Positions 54,733 through 63,607 of a stretch of DNA of 64,000 bases are shown here, piece after piece. A model generated the notes under the pieces. The model was not told the origin of the DNA. It did not search any database and worked only from the letters and a program-made list of their open reading frames with translations. The stretch is from the NCBI RefSeq assembly GCF_008370045.1, contig NZ_VOBN01000017.1, forward strand, positions 1 to 64,000, read 5' to 3'. Both the position numbers and the translations under genes were made by a program. Origin of the DNA: Pseudomonas sp. ANT_J12. GTDB taxonomy: Bacteria; Pseudomonadota; Gammaproteobacteria; Pseudomonadales; Pseudomonadaceae. The stretch's first letter is position 1, and every line of letters begins with the position of its first letter.

Positions 54733-54839
54733 TACCGCACCGGCCCTCAAAGTGGCTTGGGGGCGATGAGTAACCATTTGTTTCATCTGGTAGGCTCGGC
54801 AGATTACGCCTTCAGTTCATCGCACAAAAGGTACAGTTG

Positions 54840-55805
54840 ATGACGAACACTCGCCGCGCCGTTTTCCTCGACCACCCGTCCCTGGACCTGGGCGACCTCG
54901 ACCTGACGCCATTGCGCGATTGCTTCAGCGACTTGCAGTTGTTCGCCCAGACCACGCCGGATCAGGTGATCGAGCGCCTCAAGGGCGCCACCGTGGCCAT
55001 CAGCAACAAGATCCTGATCGACGCCGCCGCCATCGCCGCCAGCCCCGAACTCAAGCTGATCCTGATCACCGCCACCGGCACCAATAACGTCGACCTGGCC
55101 GCCGCCCGCGCCCACGGGATCACCGTGTGCAACTGCCAGGGTTACGGCACGCCGTCGGTGGCCCAGCACACGATCATGCTGTTGCTGAACCTCGCAACAC
55201 GCCTGGCCGATTACCAGAAAGCCGTCGGCGAAGGGCGCTGGCAGCAGGCCAAACAGTTCTGCCTGCTGGATTACCCGATCGTCGAACTGGAAGGCAAAAC
55301 CCTCGGGCTGCTCGGTCACGGTGAACTGGGCGGCGCCGTCGCGCGATTGGCCGAAGCCTTCGGCATGCGCGTGTTGCTGGGGCAGATTCCCGGCCGCCCT
55401 GCCCGCCCGGATCGCTTGCCGCTGGATGAACTGCTGCCGCAAATCGACGCCCTGACCCTGCACTGCCCGCTCAACGAACACACCCGGCACTTTATCGGCG
55501 CCCGTGAACTGGCTTCGATGAAACCGGGTGCCTTCGTGGTCAACACCGCCCGCGGTGGCTTGATCGACGAACAGGCGCTGGCCGACGCGTTGCGCAACGG
55601 TCACCTGGGCGGCGCGGCCACGGACGTGCTAAGTATCGAGCCGCCGGTTAATGGCAACCCGTTGCTGGCCGCTGACATTCCCCGGCTGATCGTCACCCCG
55701 CACAACGCCTGGGGCAGTCGCGAGGCGCGGCAGCGCATCGTGGGCCAGTTGACCGAAAACACCCAGGCGTTCTTCAGCGGTAAGGCACTGCGGGTCGTCA
55801 GTTGA
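54840..55805 (+). CDS. hprA: D-2-hydroxyacid dehydrogenase (HprA-like)
   Basis: NAD-dependent dehydrogenase of 321 residues, resembling glycerate/hydroxypyruvate dehydrogenases. The start ATG at 54840 follows AAAAGG; the codon before it is TTG. The Rossmann motif is LGLLGHGELGGAVARLAEAFGM (about 158-179). Catalytic residues are in VNTARGGLIDEQAL (Arg), the IEPP segment (Glu) and TPHNAW (His, about 284). It may interconvert hydroxypyruvate/glycerate or glyoxylate/glycolate. Confidence 0.9.
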   Translation: MTNTRRAVFLDHPSLDLGDLDLTPLRDCFSDLQLFAQTTPDQVIERLKGATVAISNKILIDAAAIAASPELKLILITATGTNNVDLAAARAHGITVCNCQGYGTPSVAQHTIMLLLNLATRLADYQKAVGEGRWQQAKQFCLLDYPIVELEGKTLGLLGHGELGGAVARLAEAFGMRVLLGQIPGRPARPDRLPLDELLPQIDALTLHCPLNEHTRHFIGARELASMKPGAFVVNTARGGLIDEQALADALRNGHLGGAATDVLSIEPPVNGNPLLAADIPRLIVTPHNAWGSREARQRIVGQLTENTQAFFSGKALRVVS

Positions 55806-55838
55806 TAAACTGCCGCACTTTTTTTCAAGGAGCAGAGT

Positions 55839-56837
55839 ATGGATCCGCGCAGTGAAGTACTGCTTCGTCAGGCCGAGTTATTTCAGGGTTCGGTGTTGCT
55901 GGCCGGTTTGCCCGCCGACGACTTGCTGGGCCGCCTGCCCGACGCCCATGGCTGGTGCTGGCATGCCGGCGATCAAGCAGCGCTGGACGCACGCTTCGCC
56001 GAGCGCAGCCACTTTGGTGTGAACGCACCGGAGCGTGAATTCGACACGGCGGTGGTGTTTCTGCCCAAGTCCAAGGACCTGACCGACTACATCCTCAACG
56101 CCCTCGCCTCACGCCTGGCCGGGCGCGAGTTGTACCTGGTCGGTGAAAAACGCAGCGGCATCGAAGGCGCGGCCAAGCAACTGAACACGTTCGGCAAGCC
56201 GCGCAAGCTCGACAGCGCGCGGCATTGCCAACTGTGGCTGGTCACCGTGGCCAACGCGCCAGAAGCCAAATCCCTGGAAAGCCTGGCCCAGGAATACGAA
56301 CTGCCCTTGGCCGAAGGACCGCTGAAAGTCATCAGTTTGCCGGGGGTGTTCAGCCACGGTCGGCTGGATCGCGGCAGTGCGCTGTTGCTGGAGCATCTGG
56401 ACAAGTTGCCCAGCGGCCATTTGCTCGATTTCGGTTGTGGCGCCGGGGTGCTGGGCGCGGCGGTCAAGCGTCGTTATCCGCACAACCAAGTCACTTTGTT
56501 GGACGTGGATGCGTTCGCCGCTGCCAGCAGTCGCCTGACATTGGCCGCCAACGGTCTGGAAGCCGAGGTGATTACCGGTGACGGGATCGATGCCGCGCCG
56601 ATGGGGTTGAGCGCGATTTTGAGCAATCCGCCGTTCCATGTCGGGGTGCACACCGATTATTTTGCAACCGAGAACTTGCTACGAAAAGCAGCCAAACATC
56701 TGAAAAACGGTGGCGAACTGCGCTTGGTCGCCAACAGCTTCCTGAAGTATCAGCCACTGATCGAAGAGCACCTGGGCGTGTGTGCGATCAAGGCAGAAGG
56801 ACAGGGTTTCCGAATCTACCGGGCCAAACGCGGCTGA
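55839..56837 (+). CDS. rsmC: 16S rRNA (guanine1207-N2)-methyltransferase RsmC
   Basis: A 332-residue SAM methyltransferase with an N-terminal degenerate and a C-terminal active methyltransferase domain. The SAM loop is LLDFGCGAGVLG (about 195-206) and the N2-guanine motif NPPF is at 263-266 (SNPPFH). It methylates G1207 in 16S rRNA; related RlmG acts on 23S and the length fits RsmC better. It starts 33 bases after hprA. Confidence 0.9.
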   Translation: MDPRSEVLLRQAELFQGSVLLAGLPADDLLGRLPDAHGWCWHAGDQAALDARFAERSHFGVNAPEREFDTAVVFLPKSKDLTDYILNALASRLAGRELYLVGEKRSGIEGAAKQLNTFGKPRKLDSARHCQLWLVTVANAPEAKSLESLAQEYELPLAEGPLKVISLPGVFSHGRLDRGSALLLEHLDKLPSGHLLDFGCGAGVLGAAVKRRYPHNQVTLLDVDAFAAASSRLTLAANGLEAEVITGDGIDAAPMGLSAILSNPPFHVGVHTDYFATENLLRKAAKHLKNGGELRLVANSFLKYQPLIEEHLGVCAIKAEGQGFRIYRAKRG

Positions 56838-56880
56838 TAAATAAGTGCTTGCCTAACGGATTTTGCCTAGGCAGAATCCG

Positions 56881-57075
56881 CTCCGTCCTAGGGGAGTAGT
56901 CTCCCACGAGCGCCATGCTCGTCCGGCATACGTCAACATACTTGGTCAACAGGCCATGGCGTATGCGACCCAAGCGTCCACACAGATGGTCGCCAGGGTT
57001 TGACAAGACCTATGACACGAACACCTTACCCGGGGCGGGAAGGCTGTACGTGTCATAGCCGTGTCGACCCGCCCC
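56881..57075 (+). promoter_or_regulatory. yybP-ykoY manganese riboswitch leader
   Basis: The leader of the TMEM165 gene holds the class signature CCTAGGGGAGTAG (56888 on), a paired second half with CCCGGGGCGGGA, and ends just before the AGGA ribosome-binding site. Two alternative helices are visible: CTATGACACG (57010-57019) with CGTGTCATAG (57049-57058), and GGGGCGGG (57032-57039) with CCCGCCCC (57068-57075). They cross and probably exclude each other, so they may form the switch. Exact ends are estimated. An upstream hairpin GGATTTTGCC/GGCAGAATCC (56858-56879) lies after rsmC. Confidence 0.75.
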
Positions 57076-57089
57076 TTAGGAAAACCCTG

Positions 57090-57674
57090 ATGCTGGATTC
57101 TCTTCTCGTTCCCACCGCAATCGTTGCCTTGGCCGAAATCGGCGACAAGACGCAACTGCTCGCGCTCATTCTCGCCGCTCGCTTTCGCAAACCCTGGCCG
57201 ATCATCGCCGGCATCGTTGCCGCGACCCTGGCCAACCACGCGGCAGCCGGTGCGGTAGGCGCCTGGTTCGGCAGCTTCTTCTCGAATGCAACGCTGCACT
57301 GGATCCTCGCCGCCAGCTTCACCGCGACGGCGTTGTGGACCCTGGTGCCGGACAAGATGGACGACGACGACGCCAGCACGGCGCGCAAGTTCGGCCCGTT
57401 CCTGACCACATTGATCGCGTTTTTCCTGGCAGAGATGGGCGACAAGACCCAGGTCGCTACGGTGATGCTCGCCGCGCAATACCCGGAACTGTGGCTGGTG
57501 ATCATCGGCACCACCGCCGGGATGTTGATTGCCAACGTGCCGGTGGTACTGGCCGGTAACTTTGCGGCGGACAAACTGCCGTTGACATTGATCCGTCGAC
57601 TGGCGGCGTCGGCGTTCTTCGTCCTGGCAATTGTCGCGGTGTACAAAGCGATGCAGAGCAGTGGGTGGGTTTGA
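57090..57674 (+). CDS. TMEM165/GDT1 (UPF0016) family cation transporter
   Basis: A 194-residue membrane protein with six segments and two copies of the ion-binding motif E-x-G-D-K-T-Q: Glu16-Ile-Gly-Asp19-Lys-Thr-Gln22 and Glu115-Met-Gly-Asp118-Lys-Thr-Gln121. Family members move Mn2+/Ca2+ against protons. A manganese-type riboswitch leader fits a role in manganese export. Start MLDSLLVPTAIV at 57090, with AGGA upstream. Confidence 0.93.
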   Translation: MLDSLLVPTAIVALAEIGDKTQLLALILAARFRKPWPIIAGIVAATLANHAAAGAVGAWFGSFFSNATLHWILAASFTATALWTLVPDKMDDDDASTARKFGPFLTTLIAFFLAEMGDKTQVATVMLAAQYPELWLVIIGTTAGMLIANVPVVLAGNFAADKLPLTLIRRLAASAFFVLAIVAVYKAMQSSGWV

Positions 57675-57700
57675 CGCATTCATTCGGCCAAGCCAAAAAC

Positions 57701-57836
57701 TGTGGCGAGGGGGCTTGCCCCCGTTCGACTGCGTAGCAGTCGCAAAACCGCAGAATGAGGTGTAACTGAAGAATGGTGGTGGGAGCATAAAGAAGGGCTG
57801 CTTCGCAGCCCAACGGGGGCAAGCCCCCTCGCCACA
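57701..57836. repeat. BIME-like inverted REP pair (TGTGGCGAGG class)
   Basis: TGTGGCGAGGGGGCTTGCCC at 57701 and the inverted partner ending GCCACA at 57836, with inner palindrome GGGCTGCTTCGCAGCCC. Convergent gap between the TMEM165 gene and the M48 protease gene. Confidence 0.85.
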
Positions 57837-57854
57837 AGACTCACCTCATGAACA

Positions 57855-58673
57855 TCAGGACTTCGAGGCTTTCTCGTACAACGGCATAACCTTCGGAATC
57901 GCTGCCTGCAACGAAGCAATCCGACTGGTCGACGCCGGGTGAGTGCTCATGAATTCCGGTGGTGAACCTTCCGACGCCTTGCTCATCTTGTTCCACAAGG
58001 TGATCGCTGCGTTCGGGTTGTAGCCAGCGCGGGCCGCCAGTTCCAGGCCGATCAGGTCGGCTTCGTTTTCATTGGCGCGGCTGTTCGGCAAGGTCATGCC
58101 GTAGTTGGCCACGGTGTCGGCCAGGGCCAGGCTGTCCTGCCCCAGACCGAACAAGGCACCGGCGCCCTGCTTGGCCATTTCCATGCCATAGGCCTTGGAC
58201 ATCGCTTCACGACCGTGCTCGCGCAGGGCGTGGGCGATTTCATGGCCCATGACCGCGGCGATTTCATCGTCGGTGAGTTTCAGGCTGTCGATCAGCCCGG
58301 TGTAGAAAATGATCTTGCCGCCAGGACCGCAGTTGGCGTTGAGCTCGTCGCTCTTGATCAGGTTGACTTCCCACTTCCACTGGGCCGAATCCGGACGGAA
58401 GTTCGGCGCCTGGGCAATCAGCCGGTTGGCAATGGCCTGGATGCGCTTGGCATCGGTACTGGTCTTGTCCAATACCCCTTTGCTCGTCGCCTCGCCTACT
58501 GTCTTCTGATAGGACTGGGCATACATCTGGTCGACTTCCTGGCTCGACAGCATGCTGAACATGTACTGCTTGCGTTCAACCCCGACGGCTCCGCCGCTGG
58601 TGGTGTTGACCGACTGACAACCGGCGAGCAACAGACCCGCGCTCAATGCACTTGCAACCAATGTCTTGTTCAT
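57855..58673 (-). CDS. M48-family metalloprotease lipoprotein (LoiP-like)
   Basis: A 272-residue outer-membrane lipoprotein protease. Signal peptide MNKTLVASALSAGLLLAGC with lipid Cys19. The zinc motif HEIAH lies at 144-148 (AVMGHEIAHALREH) and the third ligand in ENEADLIG (about 202-207). Relatives are LoiP/YggG and the assembly-quality protease BepA; at this length LoiP is nearer. A longer upstream frame has no start support. Confidence 0.92.
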   Translation of the reverse strand: MNKTLVASALSAGLLLAGCQSVNTTSGGAVGVERKQYMFSMLSSQEVDQMYAQSYQKTVGEATSKGVLDKTSTDAKRIQAIANRLIAQAPNFRPDSAQWKWEVNLIKSDELNANCGPGGKIIFYTGLIDSLKLTDDEIAAVMGHEIAHALREHGREAMSKAYGMEMAKQGAGALFGLGQDSLALADTVANYGMTLPNSRANENEADLIGLELAARAGYNPNAAITLWNKMSKASEGSPPEFMSTHPASTSRIASLQAAIPKVMPLYEKASKS

Positions 58674-58938
58674 CAATAGAGCTCCCTGAAAACATGCCGC
58701 GTATCGTAGGCGGTGAATTGTATCGGCGCCAGATACAACAGACGTGTAGCACAGACTTTTCCGACAATATTTTCTGCGCCGCCTAAAAAAATTCACAAAC
58801 TCGCGCAGGCCACGCCCGCCACGCTTCATTTACGACCTCCAGCACGTCAAAACAGTCATTTCGCCACGCCCCCGCTCATGGACCCCGATGCCCCGGCCGA
58901 TACAACAGCGCAGACGTCCTCTTGCGTGCGGAGCACCC

Positions 58939-61080
58939 ATGAAATTCAAGTCGATCCAGTTTTCCGTAGCCGCCCTCGCCGGCGCCATCGTCCTCAGTGT
59001 CGTCGCGGCCCTGGTGCTGTACGCGCTGTTTTCCGGCGCCCGGACGCAAGACATGGTCCAGGAACGGACCCAGGCGCAGTTCGAGCAAGTCATCGAGCAG
59101 CGCCTCACTTCCCTGGCGCAAACCCAGGTCAGCCAGATCCAGCGCGAGCTCGAGGCGCCGCTGCTGATTGCCGGCGGCCTGGTGCGAGTCAACGAGCTGA
59201 TCGGCACCCCGGGCGCCGATGGCCAACCCCAGGTGAACATCAGCCGTGAGCAGTTGATCAGCCTGATCAAGCAAAACGTCGCCAAGAACCCGAAGATCCT
59301 CGGCACCTACATCGGCTGGGAAAAAAACGCCCTGGACCATAACGATGTGGCCTACGTCGATACCAAGGTGGTCGGTATCGACGCCGCCAACGGACGTTTC
59401 CTGCCGTGGTGGTTCCGCAACGAGGACGGCAGCCTGGGCCTGGACAAACTGGTGGACGTCGACGACCAGAAAACCCTGTCCACCGGCGTGCGCGCCAGCG
59501 AGTACTACCTGTGCTCGAAAGAAACCAAGAAATCCTGCGTGATCGATCCGGCGCCCTACAAGGTCGGCGACAAAATCGTCATGCTCGCCTCCTTTATTGA
59601 ACCGATCATGCTCAACGGCGCCTTCCAGGGCATCGTCGGCGCCGACCTGTCGGTGAACTTCATCCAGGAAATGCTCCTGGGCGCCAACCAGAAACTGTAC
59701 GGCGGCTCGGGCGTGATGGCGCTGATCGGCGGCAATGGCCGGATCGTCGCCTACACCAAGGACCCGAGCAAATTCGGCGAGAAGGTCAGCGACATCCTCG
59801 ACAGCCAGCAGATTGCCAACATGGCGAATCTCAAGCGCGGCGAAGTGACCTACACCGTCGACAAGGCCAATGGCCGGATCGAATTGTACCTGCCGTTCGG
59901 CATCGGCCAGACCGACGCCCGCTGGACCCTGATGCTGCAATTGCCGCTGAACGCGGTGATGGCCGACCTGCAAAAACTCCAGGGCGACCTGGATAAACAG
60001 CGCAAGTCCGACACCTTCGGCATGGCGATGGTCGGCTTGCTGATTGCGGGTATCGGCTTGCTGGTGATCTGGCTGGTGGGCCACGGCATCGCCCGTCCGC
60101 TCAAGCAAATGGTGGCCATGCTCGACGACATCGCCCAGGGCGAAGGCGATCTCACGCGCCGCCTGAGCAGCGACCGCGCCGACGAACTGGGCTCGATTGC
60201 CAAGGGCTTCAACACCTTCCTGGCCAAGTTGCAGGCGATGATCACCCAGGTGGTGACGTCGGTGCAGAGCGTCAGCGATTCATCGGAACACACCGCCGAC
60301 ATCGCCATCCGCACCAACATTGGCGTGCACAAGCAGATGGCCGAGATCGATCAGGTAGCCACGGCAGTACACGAAATGACCGCCACCGCCCAGGACGTGG
60401 CACGCAACGCCACATCGGCAGCGCAGGCGGCCAGCCATGCGGACAAAGCGGCAGCGCAAGGCATGCAGATCGTGCGCGACACCTCGAATTCGATTGGCGT
60501 GCTGGCGGTGGAAATCGGTAAAGCGGTGGCCGTGGTGCAGACCCTGGCCAAGGACAGCGAGAACATCAACGCGATCCTTACCGCGATTCGCGGGATTGCC
60601 GAGCAGACCAACCTGCTGGCCTTGAACGCAGCGATCGAAGCTGCGCGCGCCGGGGAACAGGGCCGTGGTTTTGCCGTGGTGGCCGATGAAGTGCGCAACC
60701 TGGCACAGAAGACCCAGAAGGCCACCGAAGAAATCCAGACCATGATCCAGCAACTGCAACAAGGCACCCGCGATGTGGTGCGGGTCATGGAAGACAGCCA
60801 GAACCGTACAGATGAAAGCGTGCAGCATGCGGCGAAAGCGGCTGAAGCGCTGGAGACGATTACTCAGGCGGTGTCGGTGATCAACGACATGAACACCCAG
60901 ATCGCCAGCGCAGCCGAGGAACAGAGTGCGGTAGCGGATGACATCAACCGCAACGTGATCAACATCGGGCAAGTGGCCAACGAAGTGGCCGGCGGGGCGG
61001 ATGAGTCGAGTGCGGCCAGTGCGGACCTGACCAAGTTGGCGGAACAGCAGCGGCGGTTGATCAATCAGTTCAAGGTCTGA
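58939..61080 (+). CDS. Methyl-accepting chemotaxis protein
   Basis: A 713-residue chemoreceptor. First membrane segment about 8-31, then a double-Cache periplasmic sensor (about 40-345, with VVGIDAANGRFLPWWFRNEDG and VGADLSVNFIQEML), a second segment (about 361-382), HAMP, and a long signalling coiled coil with the tip EQTNLLALNAAIEAARAGEQGRGFAVVADEVRNLAQ (about 555-590). The Cache type resembles PctA-like amino-acid receptors, but the ligand cannot be read. No methyl-esterase docking pentapeptide is seen at the end. Confidence 0.92.
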   Translation: MKFKSIQFSVAALAGAIVLSVVAALVLYALFSGARTQDMVQERTQAQFEQVIEQRLTSLAQTQVSQIQRELEAPLLIAGGLVRVNELIGTPGADGQPQVNISREQLISLIKQNVAKNPKILGTYIGWEKNALDHNDVAYVDTKVVGIDAANGRFLPWWFRNEDGSLGLDKLVDVDDQKTLSTGVRASEYYLCSKETKKSCVIDPAPYKVGDKIVMLASFIEPIMLNGAFQGIVGADLSVNFIQEMLLGANQKLYGGSGVMALIGGNGRIVAYTKDPSKFGEKVSDILDSQQIANMANLKRGEVTYTVDKANGRIELYLPFGIGQTDARWTLMLQLPLNAVMADLQKLQGDLDKQRKSDTFGMAMVGLLIAGIGLLVIWLVGHGIARPLKQMVAMLDDIAQGEGDLTRRLSSDRADELGSIAKGFNTFLAKLQAMITQVVTSVQSVSDSSEHTADIAIRTNIGVHKQMAEIDQVATAVHEMTATAQDVARNATSAAQAASHADKAAAQGMQIVRDTSNSIGVLAVEIGKAVAVVQTLAKDSENINAILTAIRGIAEQTNLLALNAAIEAARAGEQGRGFAVVADEVRNLAQKTQKATEEIQTMIQQLQQGTRDVVRVMEDSQNRTDESVQHAAKAAEALETITQAVSVINDMNTQIASAAEEQSAVADDINRNVINIGQVANEVAGGADESSAASADLTKLAEQQRRLINQFKV

Positions 61081-61093
61081 GGTGATCGTTCAT

Positions 61094-61124
61094 GATCGTT
61101 CCCACGCTCCGCGTGGGAGCGATC
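61094..61124. repeat. Single REP palindrome (GATCGTTCCCACGC class)
   Basis: GATCGTTCCCACGC, three bases, GCGTGGGAGCGATC, in the convergent gap between the chemoreceptor and the YedK-like gene, abutting its stop codon. Confidence 0.85.
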
Positions 61125-61125
61125 A

Positions 61126-61749
61126 CTATCCCGGCGTCAAACACTCCGGCCCGTTGAGCTTCGGATCATTTACCAGATTCGCCAACACCCGCTCGCGCAA
61201 CGCTGCGGGCTCACTGGCCAGCAATCCCTGCAACACATGCAAAGGCGTCTCGGGATCAAGCCACGCGGCCTGCCCCGCCTCATCGAGAATCAACGGCCGG
61301 CGCTGACTCGCCGCCGGCTGGGTGATCACCGCCGTGCTCAGCCATATCTGCTCCTGCACTGGATACGCCTCCCAGATCGCCGCGAAAAACAGCGCCGAGC
61401 CCTCCCCCGGTGTCAGCCAATAGGGGCGCTTGCGTTGGGTGCCGCGCCATTCGTAGAAACCATTGGCCGGCAACAGGCAACGGCGCTCGCGCAGCGCCTG
61501 GCGAAACATCGGCTGTTCGGCCACGGTTTCGGCCCGGGCATGGGCCGGGGTGCGGGACAAATCGGTCAGCCACGGCGGCGTCAGGCCCCAGCGGGCGCGA
61601 GCCAACTCACGCTGACCGTCGGCACCGGCACGCAGCATCAACACCGAATCGTTGGGGGAAATATTCCACTGGGCCTGCTGATCGGCGGGGAAGCCAGGCA
61701 GGGCCGCGAAGGCGGGGTTCCAGCGAAACAGGGCATAACGTCCACACAT
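61126..61749 (-). CDS. SOS-response-associated peptidase-like protein (YedK/HMCES family), altered site
   Basis: A 207-residue SRAP protein that would cross-link to abasic sites in single-stranded DNA through Cys2 (MCGRYA). Cys2 and the GFYEW glutamate (Glu100) are present. Two other expected residues differ: the Asn of N-A-R-A-E-T is His70 (HARAETV), and the usual H-D-R-M-P loop with the catalytic His reads ASQRRPLIL (149-155) without it. The protein may bind DNA or form a less reversible link. It could be a second copy beside a normal yedK elsewhere. Confidence 0.88.
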   Translation of the reverse strand: MCGRYALFRWNPAFAALPGFPADQQAQWNISPNDSVLMLRAGADGQRELARARWGLTPPWLTDLSRTPAHARAETVAEQPMFRQALRERRCLLPANGFYEWRGTQRKRPYWLTPGEGSALFFAAIWEAYPVQEQIWLSTAVITQPAASQRRPLILDEAGQAAWLDPETPLHVLQGLLASEPAALRERVLANLVNDPKLNGPECLTPG

Positions 61750-61784
61750 GGGGCAACACGACTCTTGATAAAACGACCGTCAGC

Positions 61785-62045
61785 CTAACAGACCAGCGTG
61801 CCGGGAAAACTTTCCGGTTCATCACCGGGCATCGGCAACGCGGCATTGTAGGCGGTGATCAGTTCCCGGGCGTACTCGGCCTGATCGTTATCCACGGACA
61901 AACCCAACAAACCGTAAATCGGCAATTCACCGCTGCCACCGAGCAAATCCCGCCCCACCAGATGCGCTTCGATGCCCTCGCTGGCGAGCATGCCTTGCAG
62001 CAACTCGCCTTCCATCAGGTTTTCCGGTTCGTAGATTCGCTGCAT
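61785..62045 (-). CDS. DUF2007 putative signal-transducing protein
   Basis: An 86-residue DUF2007 protein. The ferredoxin-like pattern RIYEPENLMEGELLQGMLASEGIEAHLVG with LLGLSVDNDQAEYARELI matches the family; its function is not known. It lies 12 bases after the cysteine-rich gene and probably shares its transcript. Confidence 0.85.
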   Translation of the reverse strand: MQRIYEPENLMEGELLQGMLASEGIEAHLVGRDLLGGSGELPIYGLLGLSVDNDQAEYARELITAYNAALPMPGDEPESFPGTLVC

Positions 62046-62057
62046 CGGGCGCCCCTT

Positions 62058-62240
62058 TCATTCGTTCTCGCTATGAACTTCGAGCAACCATTCCTGACCG
62101 TCGGTTTGCAGGACAAACGTGATCGGTCTGCAACACACCGGACAATCCTCGATATAGGTCTGATCGCCGCCGGACAAATCCAGCACGGCCTCGGCCTCTT
62201 CACCACAATACGGACATTCGTAGCGCTCGGTTTCCAGCAT
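62058..62240 (-). CDS. CPXCG motif-containing cysteine-rich protein
   Basis: A 60-residue protein with CPYCG (9-13) and a second CPVCC pair (33-37), a probable zinc ribbon, and an acidic tail. It is a small conserved family in Pseudomonas, always of similar length. No function known. Start MLETERYE. It is the upstream member of a two-gene unit with the DUF2007 gene. Confidence 0.85.
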   Translation of the reverse strand: MLETERYECPYCGEEAEAVLDLSGGDQTYIEDCPVCCRPITFVLQTDGQEWLLEVHSENE

Positions 62241-62379
62241 CGCGGTCTCCCAGGTGACTTGTGCGTATAATCGCCGGTCTATTTGCAGGGCTATTTTTGT
62301 CTGACTACCTTTTCAGACCGTGCCCCGTTGGTTTTCGATCAAAACCTTTACTTACCCTAGCCGTTTCTAACAAGAGAGC

Positions 62380-63546
62380 ATGATGGGCGAATTCGATGCC
62401 ATCCGACCTTACGACGACAGCGAAGTCCCAGCGGTGCTGGCGCGGCTGCTCGGCGACAAGGCGCTTCTAGATATCCTCATTCACTTTCGCTTCCCGCGTT
62501 ACGCCGGTGCTTTCGGCTGGATGCTCAAACCTCTTATAGCTCATCGGCTGCGCCGTGAGTTCGCCGGCGTCAACTCGGTGGCCACTTTGCAGGACAAGGT
62601 CGAGGTGTACGTCGACCACACCATCGAGCGCGCCACCGACGGTGTCACCTACACCGGCGTCGAGCAGTTCAAGTCCGGCAGCGCCTACCTGTTTATCGCC
62701 AATCACCGCGATATCGTGATGGACCCGGCCTTCGTCAACTATGCCGTGTACCACGCCGGCCTGCCGACCCCGCGCATCGCCATCGGTGACAACCTGCTGC
62801 AAAAGCCGTTTGTCAGCGATCTGATGCGCCTGAACAAGAGCTTCATCGTGCACCGCTCGATCACCGGTCGCCGCGAGAAGATGGCGGCTTACCAGTTGCT
62901 GTCGGCCTACATCAACCACTCGATCCGCAACGATTGCGCCTCGATCTGGATCGCCCAGGCCGAAGGCCGGGCCAAGGATGGCGACGACCGTACCGAGTCG
63001 GCGATCCTCAAGATGTTTCACATGAGCCGCAAGGACGAGCCGTTCGGCGAGGTCATCCAGTCGCTGAACGTGACCCCGGTGTCGATCAGCTACGAATACG
63101 ACCCGTGCGACCAGGCCAAGGCCCGCGAACTGTTCATCCGCGCCACTACTGGCAGCTACAGCAAAGTGCCGGGCGAGGACGATGTGAGCATCGCCAAGGG
63201 CATCACCGGCTACAAGGGCCGGGTCCACGTGAATTTCGCCGCGCCGATCACCGAGCTGTTCGACGACACCAAGCAATTGGCGATCGAGATGGACAAGCAG
63301 ATCCTCGGCGGTTACCGGTTGTTCCCGGTGCACTACCTGGCTTATGCGCAGTGGAAGGATGCGGATCCGCAGCTTCAGGTGCCCAAAGCCGCCGAGGTGT
63401 TTGCGGCGGATGAACTGGCCAAGGCTCAGGAAGAATGGCAGCGCCGGCTGGAGGCTTGCCCTGAGGAACATCGTCCGTTCCTGGTGTTGCAATATGCGAC
63501 GCCGGTGCGCAATCAGTATCGGGTGAAGGCTGGGTTGCCGCTTTAA
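62380..63546 (+). CDS. 1-acyl-sn-glycerol-3-phosphate acyltransferase-like (PlsC domain)
   Basis: A 388-residue protein with a PlsC-type acyltransferase fold. The catalytic motif is NHRDIVMDP (about 108-116), followed by a second block with NKSFIVHRSI and the EGRAKDG motif. Substrate presumably acyl chains and a phosphoglycerol backbone; the long C-terminal part is of unknown role. Two ATG codons lie three bases apart; the first is used here. Confidence 0.88.
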   Translation: MMGEFDAIRPYDDSEVPAVLARLLGDKALLDILIHFRFPRYAGAFGWMLKPLIAHRLRREFAGVNSVATLQDKVEVYVDHTIERATDGVTYTGVEQFKSGSAYLFIANHRDIVMDPAFVNYAVYHAGLPTPRIAIGDNLLQKPFVSDLMRLNKSFIVHRSITGRREKMAAYQLLSAYINHSIRNDCASIWIAQAEGRAKDGDDRTESAILKMFHMSRKDEPFGEVIQSLNVTPVSISYEYDPCDQAKARELFIRATTGSYSKVPGEDDVSIAKGITGYKGRVHVNFAAPITELFDDTKQLAIEMDKQILGGYRLFPVHYLAYAQWKDADPQLQVPKAAEVFAADELAKAQEEWQRRLEACPEEHRPFLVLQYATPVRNQYRVKAGLPL

Positions 63547-63568
63547 GCAGCTTGACCGGACACGACAA

Positions 63569-63594
63569 CGGCGCCTTCGGGGCGCCGTTTTTTT
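63569..63594 (+). terminator. Terminator of the PlsC-like gene
   Basis: CGGCGCC-TTCG-GGGCGCCG followed by seven T. Confidence 0.88.
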
Positions 63595-63607
63595 GGCCTT
63601 ATACCAA

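Noticed and set aside
54601..54786. N-terminal extension of the LysE-type gene through the REP DNA
   Set aside because: The added residues come from the REP pair; a good ribosome-binding site supports the ATG at 54528.
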